Positions 1 through 6,067 of a DNA stretch of 13,356 nt are shown piece after piece (position 1 is the stretch's first letter; each line of letters begins with the position of its first letter). The stretch is from Candidatus Omnitrophota bacterium (lineage in GTDB: Bacteria; Omnitrophota; Gorgyraeia; Gygaellales; Profunditerraquicolaceae), in NCBI GenBank assembly GCA_028719265.1, contig JAQUKF010000023.1, positions 1 to 13,356 of the forward strand, in the 5' to 3' direction. The position numbers were made by a program, and so were the translations under genes. The notes beneath the pieces are model-generated. The model saw only the letters and a program-made list of their open reading frames with translations, searched no databases and had not been told where the DNA came from.

Positions 1-115
1 CGATATAGCGCGGGCTCTTTTTGTAAAAAACGAATCCAACCGCGTCCGCCCCGCTAAAGAGAGAGACCAAGGCATCCTCTAAATTGGTTATCCCGCAGAT
101 TTTTATCTTGACCAT
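1..115 (-). CDS. trpF: Phosphoribosylanthranilate isomerase, N-terminal fragment (cut by window edge)
   Basis: TrpF catalyses the Amadori rearrangement of N-(5'-phosphoribosyl)anthranilate to CdRP, the step between TrpD and TrpC, in the cytoplasm. Only the first 38 codons are present. They read MVKIKICGITNLEDA, then an acidic/hydrophobic stretch with GADAVGFVFYKKSPRYI. The KICGIT start (catalytic Cys7) and the GAD-x-xGFVF-x-x-SPR(Y)I second strand are the classic N-terminal signature of the TrpF (beta/alpha)8 barrel. The ATG at 113-115 is preceded by an AGGA Shine-Dalgarno (complement of 123-126) with 7-base spacing, which fixes the start. The gene is separated from trpC by 85 bases, the widest spacing in the trp block. 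The rest lies outside the window, so intactness cannot be judged. Identity is seen directly; role follows from the family. Confidence 0.93.
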   Translation of the reverse strand, partial: MVKIKICGITNLEDALVSLFSGADAVGFVFYKKSPRYI

Positions 116-154
116 AAGTTAATCCTGTAAAAAGAAGGCTTGGGATAAAACAGG

Positions 155-169
155 TGCGTTACCAACGCA
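155..169 (-). other. Small perfect hairpin in the trpC-trpF spacer
   Basis: In the transcript the sequence UGCGUU-GGU-AACGCA forms a 6-bp perfect stem with a 3-base loop, in the 85-base gap between the trpC stop and the trpF ATG. No U-tract follows, so it does not look like an intrinsic terminator. It might be an mRNA-processing or stability element. The stem is seen directly; any function is a guess. Confidence 0.35.
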
Positions 170-200
170 TCCTGCCGCAGCAGACGGACAACAAAGACCC

Positions 201-989
201 CTACCAGCCCATAATCTCTTCCACCTTCATCTTGATATCTTCGGCTTCCATGAAGGCAGTACCGATCAGCACCGCGCTTGAACCGAGTATCTTGAGGAAT
301 AATATATCCTGGTAGCTCTTGATCCCGCTTTCCACAACCACTATCTTATCACGCGGGATCAAAGTAAATAATTTTTCCGTAGTCTTGAAATCAACCTCCA
401 GGGTATGCAGGTTACGGTTATTTATGCCGATGACCGGGACCTTCAGGCTAAGCACCTTCTTGAGCTCTTTTTCGTCATGCACCTCCACCAGATAATCCAT
501 ATCGAGGCTGTCGGCAATCTGCATGAACTCGACCAGCTTGTCTTTAGACAAAAGGTCGGCGATCAGTAATACCGCGTCCGCCCCCAGATACCGTGACTCA
601 TATATCTGGTAGGGTTCCAGTATAAAATCCTTTCTTAAAACAGGGGCGGTAACTATATTCTTTACCTCTCCGATATAATCCGACCTTCCTGCAAAAAAAT
701 CCTCCTCGGTCAGGACGGAAACGGCCTGCACCCCTGCCTCCTGGTAACTGCGGGCGATCTCCTGCAGGTTGAAATTTTTCCGGATCACTCCCTTCGAGGG
801 AGAAGACTGCTTTATCTCGGCGATAAGTGATATCTGGCGCGGCTTGCTTATCGCCTCTTTAAAAGGACGGCAGGCGGCAAGCCCGGCGACCTTCGCCTTC
901 AGCTCCTCTTCTGGAAGCTGCTGCTTGCGCAAGATCATCTTTTCTTTCTTCTTTGCTACGATTTCCTTTAAGGTATCGGTCTTAGCCAT
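201..989 (-). CDS. trpC: Indole-3-glycerol phosphate synthase
   Basis: TrpC closes the indole ring by decarboxylating CdRP to indole-3-glycerol phosphate in cytoplasmic tryptophan synthesis. The 262-aa product matches the usual length of a monofunctional enzyme, not fused to TrpF as in enteric bacteria. It shows the family landmarks in order: IAEIKQSSPSKG at 56-67 (E58, K60 and the SPS phosphate loop), PVLRKDFILEPYQ at 116-128 (general-acid Lys120), YLVEVHDEKEL at 166-176 (Glu169), IGINNRNL at 187-194, VVVESGIKS at 217-225 and the phosphate-binding LIGTAFM at 241-247. The ATG overlaps the end of trpD by 8 bases, and a GAGGA motif lies just upstream, so translation is probably coupled to trpD. 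The gene ends in TAG and its last residue is Trp. All key residues are intact. Confidence 0.96.
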   Translation of the reverse strand: MAKTDTLKEIVAKKKEKMILRKQQLPEEELKAKVAGLAACRPFKEAISKPRQISLIAEIKQSSPSKGVIRKNFNLQEIARSYQEAGVQAVSVLTEEDFFAGRSDYIGEVKNIVTAPVLRKDFILEPYQIYESRYLGADAVLLIADLLSKDKLVEFMQIADSLDMDYLVEVHDEKELKKVLSLKVPVIGINNRNLHTLEVDFKTTEKLFTLIPRDKIVVVESGIKSYQDILFLKILGSSAVLIGTAFMEAEDIKMKVEEIMGW

Positions 990-1998
990 TTTTCCTCGAA
1001 TACTCCTTCAATAATTCCAGTTTTTTTAACGCCGCTCCCGAATCGATCAATCCCGCGGCCAGCTTCACCCCTTCTGAGATGTTTCCGGCCTTATCGGCGG
1101 CATAGATGGCACAGCCGGAATTCAACAAAACAATATCCCTGGCCGGACCCTTTAGGCCATGCAATACGTCCATAAAGATCCTGATATTCTCACCGATCGA
1201 ACCGCCTTTCAGGTTATCCTCCGAGGCAGGCGGCAGGCCAAATTCTTCAGGGGTTATCTCGTAGTTCTTTAAGGCGCCGTTGCTCATCTCGGAAACAAAA
1301 CTCCTGTCAACGGTAGTTAATTCATCCAGGCCGTCTGCGCCGTGGACTACCAGGACATGCCTGGAGCCTAAATTATGCAAGACCTGCGCCAGCGGGGCGG
1401 TCCATTCCCTGGAATACACTCCGATCAACTGGTTGGTCGCCCGCGCCGGGTTGATCAGGGGGCCCAGTATATTGAACATGGTCTTGCCGGCTATCTGTTT
1501 TCTTGCCGGCATTACATTCTTCATCGCCGGATGCAGGCTGGGAGCAAACAGAAAAGCAATGCCGATCTCCTTAAGGCACTCTTTTATTTTTTCCCTGGCC
1601 ATGTCGATATCCACGCCTAACGCTTCCAGGATATCCGCGCTGCCGCACTTGCTGGAAACCGAACGGTTCCCGTGCTTGGCCACGGTTATGCCGGCGGCAC
1701 TTGCGACAAAAGCGCTGATTGTCGAAATATTGAAGGTGCCTTTCTTATCCCCGCCCGTGCCGCAGGTATCCAGCACGCAATCGCTCTCTACCACGATCGG
1801 CTCGACATACCTGAGCATTTCATTTACCGCCGCGGTCAGCTCCTCCACCGTCTCCCCCTTTGCGTTCAGGGATGTCAGGAAATTAATTATGTCGGCGGTA
1901 TCGGTTGTTCCGCTCAGGATCTCCCGCATTATTTGCTGCATTTGAAAACGGTTAAGATCCTTTTTATCAACCAGTTGTCTTATAAGTTCTTTGATCAT
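982..1998 (-). CDS. trpD: Anthranilate phosphoribosyltransferase
   Basis: TrpD transfers the phosphoribosyl group of PRPP to anthranilate. The 338-aa product has normal length for this family (nucleoside phosphorylase class III fold). Visible motifs are DTCGTGGDKKGTFNIS at 77-92 (PRPP-diphosphate glycine loop GTGGD), KHGNRSVSSKCGSAD at 108-122 (anthranilate/PRPP site), MPARKQIAGKTMFNILGPL around 163-181 (Arg165, anthranilate contact) and DGLDE at 222-226 (metal-binding Asp-Glu pair). It is a stand-alone enzyme, not fused to the glutamine amidotransferase as in E. coli. The ATG overlaps the trpG stop as ATGA, and no clear Shine-Dalgarno precedes it, so initiation probably depends on coupling to trpG. 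The 3' end overlaps trpC by 8 bases. Confidence 0.96.
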   Translation of the reverse strand: MIKELIRQLVDKKDLNRFQMQQIMREILSGTTDTADIINFLTSLNAKGETVEELTAAVNEMLRYVEPIVVESDCVLDTCGTGGDKKGTFNISTISAFVASAAGITVAKHGNRSVSSKCGSADILEALGVDIDMAREKIKECLKEIGIAFLFAPSLHPAMKNVMPARKQIAGKTMFNILGPLINPARATNQLIGVYSREWTAPLAQVLHNLGSRHVLVVHGADGLDELTTVDRSFVSEMSNGALKNYEITPEEFGLPPASEDNLKGGSIGENIRIFMDVLHGLKGPARDIVLLNSGCAIYAADKAGNISEGVKLAAGLIDSGAALKKLELLKEYSRKNG

Positions 1999-2561
1999 TT
2001 TAACTTGATAAAATTATCCAGTATCTGTTTACCGTTTTTGGTAAGAATCGATTCCGGGTGAAATTGCACGCCCCAGACAGGATATTCTTTATGTTTCAAT
2101 CCCATAATCTCATCTTCCGAGGTCGAAGCGGTTATCTCCAGGCAATCGGGCAACCCCTTTTTCTCGACCAGCAGTGAATGGTAACGCGTAGCCAGGAAAG
2201 GGCTGGGGACGCCTTTAAAGATATCCTTTTTGTTATGGTAAACTTTGGATGTCTTGCCGTGCATAAGCCGCCTGGCCCCTACGATCCTGGCGCCGAAGAC
2301 ATAGCCTATTGCCTGGTGCCCCAGGCATACCCCCAAAATAGGTATCTTCCCGCTGAACTGGCGGATAACTTCACAGGAAATACCCGCATCTTCAGGCCTC
2401 CCCGGACCGGGAGATATGACGATCCTTGCCGGAGCCATCTTCTTAATATCCCCGATGGCCAGGGCGTCGTTTCGGTAAACCTTCACTGCCTGCCCCAATT
2501 CTCCAAGGTACTGCACAAGGTTGTAGGTAAAAGAGTCGTAATTATCGATCATCAGGATCAT
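1995..2561 (-). CDS. trpG: Anthranilate synthase component II (glutamine amidotransferase)
   Basis: TrpG hydrolyses glutamine and passes ammonia to TrpE, which makes anthranilate from chorismate. The 188-aa class I amidotransferase shows MILMIDNYDSFTYN at the N-terminus, SPGPGRPEDAG at 50-60 (oxyanion loop), GVCLGHQAIG at 77-86 with catalytic Cys79, and GVQFHPESI at 164-172 with His168 and Glu170. I start it at the ATG at 2561. This ATG overlaps the murA stop as ATGA, has GGAGAG 7 bases upstream, and gives the canonical family N-terminus. A GTG 15 bases upstream (2576) would add five residues inside murA. No trpE lies next to it. The protein could also serve as PabA for folate synthesis, but the trpD and trpC neighbours favour TrpG. 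Confidence 0.93.
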   Translation of the reverse strand: MILMIDNYDSFTYNLVQYLGELGQAVKVYRNDALAIGDIKKMAPARIVISPGPGRPEDAGISCEVIRQFSGKIPILGVCLGHQAIGYVFGARIVGARRLMHGKTSKVYHNKKDIFKGVPSPFLATRYHSLLVEKKGLPDCLEITASTSEDEIMGLKHKEYPVWGVQFHPESILTKNGKQILDNFIKLK

Positions 2562-3820
2562 TCTTTTTCTCTCCACACTTTTGCCCCCAGGTTAATCAAT
2601 TTCTTCTCGATATTTTCGTAGCCGCGCTCCAGATGATATATCCTGGATATGGATGTCTTTCCGCGGGCGCCCAATCCGGCCAATACCAGCGAAGCCGAAG
2701 CGCGCAGGTCGCTTGCCATAACCGGAGCCCCGGACAATCCCTTGATCCCCTCGACAATGGCGTGCGGCCCCTCCCTCTGGATATGCGCGCCCATACGGTT
2801 AAGTTCCGCCACGTGCATGAACCTGTCCGGATAAATCTTTTCGGTAATCACGCTTATGCCCGGAGTAACCGCCATCAGACTCATCATCTGCGCCTGCATA
2901 TCGGTGGGAAACCCCGGATAAGGGAGAGTGGTTATATTTACGGACTTAAGCTTCCTGTTTCCTTTAACCCTCAAAGATCCCTGTCTGTATTCAAGGTTAG
3001 CGCCTGCCTCTTTCAATTTATCGACCAATGCCCCCAGGTGCTGGCATTGCACGTTCTTGATCAATATGTCTCCTCCGGTAACCAAGGATGCCAAAATCAG
3101 GGTGCCCGCTTCTATGCGGTCTGCTATTATGCAATGCGTTGCCCCATGCAGATGTTTTACTCCCTCTATCTCAATCACCGGGGTACCCTGCCCCTTGATC
3201 TTCGCTCCCATCTTGATCAAGAACTCCGCCAGGTCCGCTACCTCCGGCTCGCAGGCCGCCGATTCGATAATGGTCCTGCCTTCAGCCAGGACCGCGGCCA
3301 TCATTACATTATCAGTGGCCAAAACAGAAGACCCATATACGCCCCCCAGGTAAGTATAGGCTCCTTTTAACTTATTCGCCCTGGCAATCACATACCCGGA
3401 ATCAATGCTTATATCCGCACCCAAAGCCCTGATCCCTTTAAGGTGCAAATCCACGGGGCGCACGCCGATAACGCATCCGCCGGGGAGGGACACCTTCGCT
3501 TTTTTAAGTTTTGCCAATAACGGACCCAACACGCAGAACGACGCGCGCATGGTAGAAACCAGTTTGTATTCGGCGACATGGCTGCGGGTCCTGCCCGCGC
3601 AGATGCTGACCGTCCCCTTGTCAAACTCGGCGAGCTTCCCCAGCGAGCGCAGGATCTTAAGCATGCTGCCGGTATCACGCAGGTTAGGGACGCCTTTGAT
3701 CAAACAAGGCTCATCGGTAAGCAGGCTCGCCGCCATGATCGGCAATACCGCGTTCTTTGCACCGGATACAGTAACCTCCCCTTTTAATCCAACGCCGCCT
3801 TCAATAACCAGCTTATCCAT
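2558..3820 (-). CDS. murA: UDP-N-acetylglucosamine 1-carboxyvinyltransferase
   Basis: MurA transfers enolpyruvate from PEP to UDP-GlcNAc, the first committed step of peptidoglycan synthesis in the cytoplasm, and is the fosfomycin target. The 420-aa length is typical of this EPSP-synthase-like fold. Key sites are SGAKNAVLPIMAASLL at 19-34 (Lys22, Asn23), TMRASF at 90-95 (Arg92), LPGGCVIGVRPVDLHLKG at 112-129 (Cys116, equivalent to the PEP-binding Cys115 of E. coli), YPGFPTDMQAQ at 301-311 (catalytic Asp307) and DLRASASLVLAGL at 371-383. Because the Cys is kept, the enzyme is predicted to be fosfomycin-sensitive. The ATG begins 2 bases after the prmC stop. The stop overlaps the trpG start as ATGA, tying a cell-wall gene directly to the trp block. 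Confidence 0.97.
   Translation of the reverse strand: MDKLVIEGGVGLKGEVTVSGAKNAVLPIMAASLLTDEPCLIKGVPNLRDTGSMLKILRSLGKLAEFDKGTVSICAGRTRSHVAEYKLVSTMRASFCVLGPLLAKLKKAKVSLPGGCVIGVRPVDLHLKGIRALGADISIDSGYVIARANKLKGAYTYLGGVYGSSVLATDNVMMAAVLAEGRTIIESAACEPEVADLAEFLIKMGAKIKGQGTPVIEIEGVKHLHGATHCIIADRIEAGTLILASLVTGGDILIKNVQCQHLGALVDKLKEAGANLEYRQGSLRVKGNRKLKSVNITTLPYPGFPTDMQAQMMSLMAVTPGISVITEKIYPDRFMHVAELNRMGAHIQREGPHAIVEGIKGLSGAPVMASDLRASASLVLAGLGARGKTSISRIYHLERGYENIEKKLINLGAKVWREKE
2569..2574 (-). promoter_or_regulatory. Ribosome binding site that decides the trpG start
   Basis: GGAGAG in the transcript, 7 bases before the ATG at 2561 and inside the 3' end of murA. It favours this ATG over the upstream in-frame GTG at 2576, which would leave the motif inside the coding sequence. 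Confidence 0.7.
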
Positions 3821-3822
3821 TC

Positions 3823-4611
3823 TTAAAACATCCCCTTTTTAGCAGAAACTACCCGTTCAATACCATTGTAATCCCTGACCGAAGAAAGGCAGCCGAAACC
3901 CTCATTTTCAAGCATCCTTTTGACAACGCCGGCCTGGCCCATCCCTATCTCGAACATCAGGGATCCGCTATTTTCAAGATAAGCTGCCGCCCCTGTGATT
4001 ATGCGGCGGTAAAAATCCAATCCATCCCTGCCGCCGTTAAGGGCAGCCTGTGGTTCAAAGGATATCTCCCTGGCCAGAGAAGAAAAATCCACCTCCGCCA
4101 CATAAGGAGGATTACTGATGATCAAATCGAACTTTCCGTCTTCGGGATGAAGGGCGTCAAAAAGATCACCCCGCACAAATCTTATCCTTGTATTATTGCA
4201 CCTCGCATTTTCCCCGGCCAGCTGCAAAGCCTCTTGCGATATATCGCTGGCCCAGATATCGGCCCCTTTAATATTCCTGGCTATGGCGACCGCGATGCAG
4301 CCCGAACCCGTGCCTATCTCCAGCACCCTTGGACGGGCATTTCCCGAATCCCTTAGACCTCCGATAGCCGACTCAACAAGGATCTCTGTTTCCGGCCTGG
4401 GGATCAGGGCGCGCCTGTCTATCTTGAATTCCAACCCCATGAATTCGCACCTGCCCAGGATGTACTGCACGGGCTCTCCGAGCATCCTGCGTTTTAATAT
4501 CGAAGACAATATGACGGATTTATCCTTATCCAGGCCGGTATCCTTATTCAGGTATAAAGACATGCGGTCGCAGCGCAAAATATGCGTCAATACCAATTCA
4601 GCCTCATTCAC
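3823..4611 (-). CDS. prmC: Release factor glutamine N5-methyltransferase
   Basis: PrmC (HemK) methylates the glutamine of the GGQ motif in release factors, using S-adenosylmethionine, to raise termination efficiency. The 262-aa product carries GEPVQYILG at 46-54 and RALIPRPETEILVE at 67-80 (linker typical of PrmC), VLEIGTGSGCIAVAIA at 96-111 (SAM motif I), an acidic SAM contact at Asp123 and the hallmark ISNPPYVAE at 165-173 that binds the target glutamine. It starts with GTG, supported by GGAAGGAG 6 bases upstream and by the lack of any in-frame ATG before it. It is about 20 residues shorter at the N-terminus than most homologues. It lies 57 bases after prfA, whose product is its substrate. 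Confidence 0.94.
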   Translation of the reverse strand: MNEAELVLTHILRCDRMSLYLNKDTGLDKDKSVILSSILKRRMLGEPVQYILGRCEFMGLEFKIDRRALIPRPETEILVESAIGGLRDSGNARPRVLEIGTGSGCIAVAIARNIKGADIWASDISQEALQLAGENARCNNTRIRFVRGDLFDALHPEDGKFDLIISNPPYVAEVDFSSLAREISFEPQAALNGGRDGLDFYRRIITGAAAYLENSGSLMFEIGMGQAGVVKRMLENEGFGCLSSVRDYNGIERVVSAKKGMF

Positions 4612-4617
4612 GCCGCA

Positions 4618-4625
4618 CTCCTTCC
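4618..4625 (-). promoter_or_regulatory. Strong ribosome binding site before the GTG start of prmC
   Basis: GGAAGGAG in the transcript, 6 bases upstream of the GTG at 4611. This is the main support for a GTG start and for the short N-terminus of PrmC. Confidence 0.75.
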
Positions 4626-4668
4626 TCTGCCTGCAGATATTGACCCTGCGCCTCTCAATGCGCGGATA

Positions 4669-5739
4669 TCAGGGGCTGCGCGATTCATTTTTCTTCTCCT
4701 CTTCCGCCTTAAGCAGCGCCTCTGTTAACTCATCCATCTCCCCTTCCAGGATCGCCTCCAGCTGGTGCGAAGTGAAATTTATCCTATGGTCGGTGACCCT
4801 GCGGTCGGGAAAGTTATAAGTACGTATCTTCTCGCTGCGGTCTCCGGTCCCTATCTGGATCCTTCGGGCAGAAGACAGCTTCTTAGCCTCTGCCTCAACC
4901 TTGTTCTCCAGTATGCGCGCGCGCAATACCCTCATCGCCTTTGCCTTGTTCTTTATCTGCGAACGTTCATCCTGGCAGGCAACTACGGTACCGGTGGGAA
5001 TATGAGTAATCCTTACCGCCGAGTCGGTCTTTTGCATATGCTGGCCTCCCGGCCCGCTTGAACGGTAAGTGTCTATCCTTAAATCTTTCGGCTCGATTAC
5101 CAGGTCGACCTCCTCCGGCTCTACCAGCACGGCAACCGTAGCGGTAGAAGTATGGATCCGGCCCTGCGCCTCGGTTACGGGAACCCGCTGCACGCGGTGC
5201 ACCCCGCTTTCAAACTTCAGGCAGCGGAAAGCATCCCTTCCTTTTACGCTGAAGGTAATTTCTTTAAGCCCCCCCGCCTCATTGGTGCTGGCAAACATAG
5301 GCTCAACGCTCCACCCTTTCCTATCCGCGTATTTCACATACATGCGGTAAAGGTCGGCCGCAAAGAGCCCGGCCTCATCTCCGCCCGTACCCTGCCTGAT
5401 CTCGACGATGCATGGACGGCCGGCGTCTTTATCCTCTCCGGCCAGCATCTTCTTCAGGTTAAGCTCTATATCCGCTTTCCTGGTATCCAGCTCCCTGATC
5501 TCCTGCTGCACCAGTTGATGATAATCCTCGTCGTGCTTCTGAAGCAGTATCTCCTCAAGCTCCTGCGACTCCTTAAGCAAATCTTTGAGCTGACGGTATA
5601 AGCTCACCGCGGGTTTTATGTCGGAAAGTTCTTTAGCCAGCTTGTTATATTGCTGGCGGTCCGCGATCATCTCATGGCTGGCCAGAAGCTGCTCCAGCTC
5701 ATCGTAGCGCGCCGACATTTTTTCCAGTTGTTCGTTCAT
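4669..5739 (-). CDS. prfA: Peptide chain release factor 1
   Basis: RF1 reads UAA and UAG in the ribosomal A site and triggers peptide release. The 356-aa product shows an N-terminal helical domain (about 1-100), EIRQGTGGDEAGLFA at 113-127, the codon-reading loop RVPVTEAQGRIHTS at 185-198 with PVT at 187-189 (the PxT type of RF1, not the SPF type of RF2), and the catalytic SSGPGGQHMQKTDS at 227-240 with GGQ at 231-233, which PrmC methylates. No RF2 gene is present in the window. The gene's own stop is UGA, which RF1 does not read. Start at the ATG at 5739 with only a weak AGG upstream. It lies 31 bases after rpmE. All functional motifs are intact. Confidence 0.97.
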   Translation of the reverse strand: MNEQLEKMSARYDELEQLLASHEMIADRQQYNKLAKELSDIKPAVSLYRQLKDLLKESQELEEILLQKHDEDYHQLVQQEIRELDTRKADIELNLKKMLAGEDKDAGRPCIVEIRQGTGGDEAGLFAADLYRMYVKYADRKGWSVEPMFASTNEAGGLKEITFSVKGRDAFRCLKFESGVHRVQRVPVTEAQGRIHTSTATVAVLVEPEEVDLVIEPKDLRIDTYRSSGPGGQHMQKTDSAVRITHIPTGTVVACQDERSQIKNKAKAMRVLRARILENKVEAEAKKLSSARRIQIGTGDRSEKIRTYNFPDRRVTDHRINFTSHQLEAILEGEMDELTEALLKAEEEKKNESRSP

Positions 5740-5770
5740 GGGTTACCTGTACCTGCAGGATATCTGCCGC

Positions 5771-5974
5771 TTACTTATTCTTTCCGTATTTCTTCATGAA
5801 TTTGTCAACACGCCCGGCTGAATCCACCAGCTTCTGCTTGCCGGTGAAAAACGGGTGGCATTTCGAACAGATCTCGACACGTATACTCGGCTTTGTGGAA
5901 CGGGTATGCACCGTCTCACCGCAGGCGCAAATAATCGTGCTTTCCTTGTAATTAGGATGTGTTTTCTCTTTCAT
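5771..5974 (-). CDS. rpmE: 50S ribosomal protein L31 (bL31), zinc-binding type
   Basis: bL31 sits at the bridge between the large and small ribosomal subunits. The 67-aa protein begins MKEKTHPNY and ends with KFMKKYGKNK. It has the zinc ligands of the Cys-containing (C+) form: Cys16 and Cys18 in IICACGE, Cys36 and Cys39 in EICSKCHPFFTGKQ. The zinc-free paralogue used under zinc starvation lacks these cysteines. The ATG at 5974 has a good AAAGGAG 7 bases upstream. The gene lies between rho and prfA, an order common in several phyla. The 93 bases before it hold two GC-rich hairpins that may regulate it. Confidence 0.97.
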   Translation of the reverse strand: MKEKTHPNYKESTIICACGETVHTRSTKPSIRVEICSKCHPFFTGKQKLVDSAGRVDKFMKKYGKNK

Positions 5975-6010
5975 TTTGATGCTCCTTTCGATAATTAATA
6001 TTGGCGATAC

Positions 6011-6033
6011 GCTCGCCGCCGGTGCTGGCGAGC
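6011..6033 (-). repeat. GC-rich hairpin in the rpmE leader (proximal)
   Basis: GCTCGCC and GGCGAGC form a perfect 7-bp stem around a 9-base loop, 37 bases before the rpmE ATG. No U-run follows, so an intrinsic terminator is unlikely. It could be a leader structure for rpmE or a REP-like dispersed palindrome; genome-wide copies would tell them apart. Confidence 0.45.
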
Positions 6034-6045
6034 ATAAGTCCGGCC

Positions 6046-6063
6046 GGCCCGTGAATCCGGGCC
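6046..6063 (-). repeat. GC-rich hairpin just after the rho stop (distal)
   Basis: In the transcript GGCCCG and CGGGCC make a perfect 6-bp stem with a 6-base loop, beginning 4 bases after the rho stop codon. No U-tract follows. A second palindromic GGCCGG run (6041-6047) abuts it. It may cap the rho message, or combine with the next hairpin as the rpmE leader. Confidence 0.4.
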
Positions 6064-6067
6064 TTGC

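Noticed and set aside
1280..1945. Long plus-strand open frames opposite trpD, murA, prfA, glgA and polA.
   Set aside because: They lie antisense to clearly conserved proteins and show no recognisable motifs or start signals; they are shadows of real genes.
4612..4671. prfA and prmC are in the same frame with no stop in the 19 intervening codons, so UGA readthrough would give an RF1-PrmC fusion.
   Set aside because: A 19-codon open stretch is expected by chance about 40% of the time, and a strong SD serves prmC separately.
5173..5181. RF1 codon-reading loop is PVT instead of the E. coli PAT.
   Set aside because: PxT variation, including PVT, is normal among bacterial RF1 proteins; it does not suggest altered stop-codon reading.
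5976..6060. A 27-codon minus-strand ORF in the rho-rpmE spacer that runs into rpmE in another frame.
   Set aside because: No ribosome binding site, and it coincides with the GC-rich hairpin; probably not translated.
6046..6063. Intrinsic terminator after rho.
   Set aside because: The stem is good but no U-tract follows on the transcript strand, and rpmE follows closely on the same strand.
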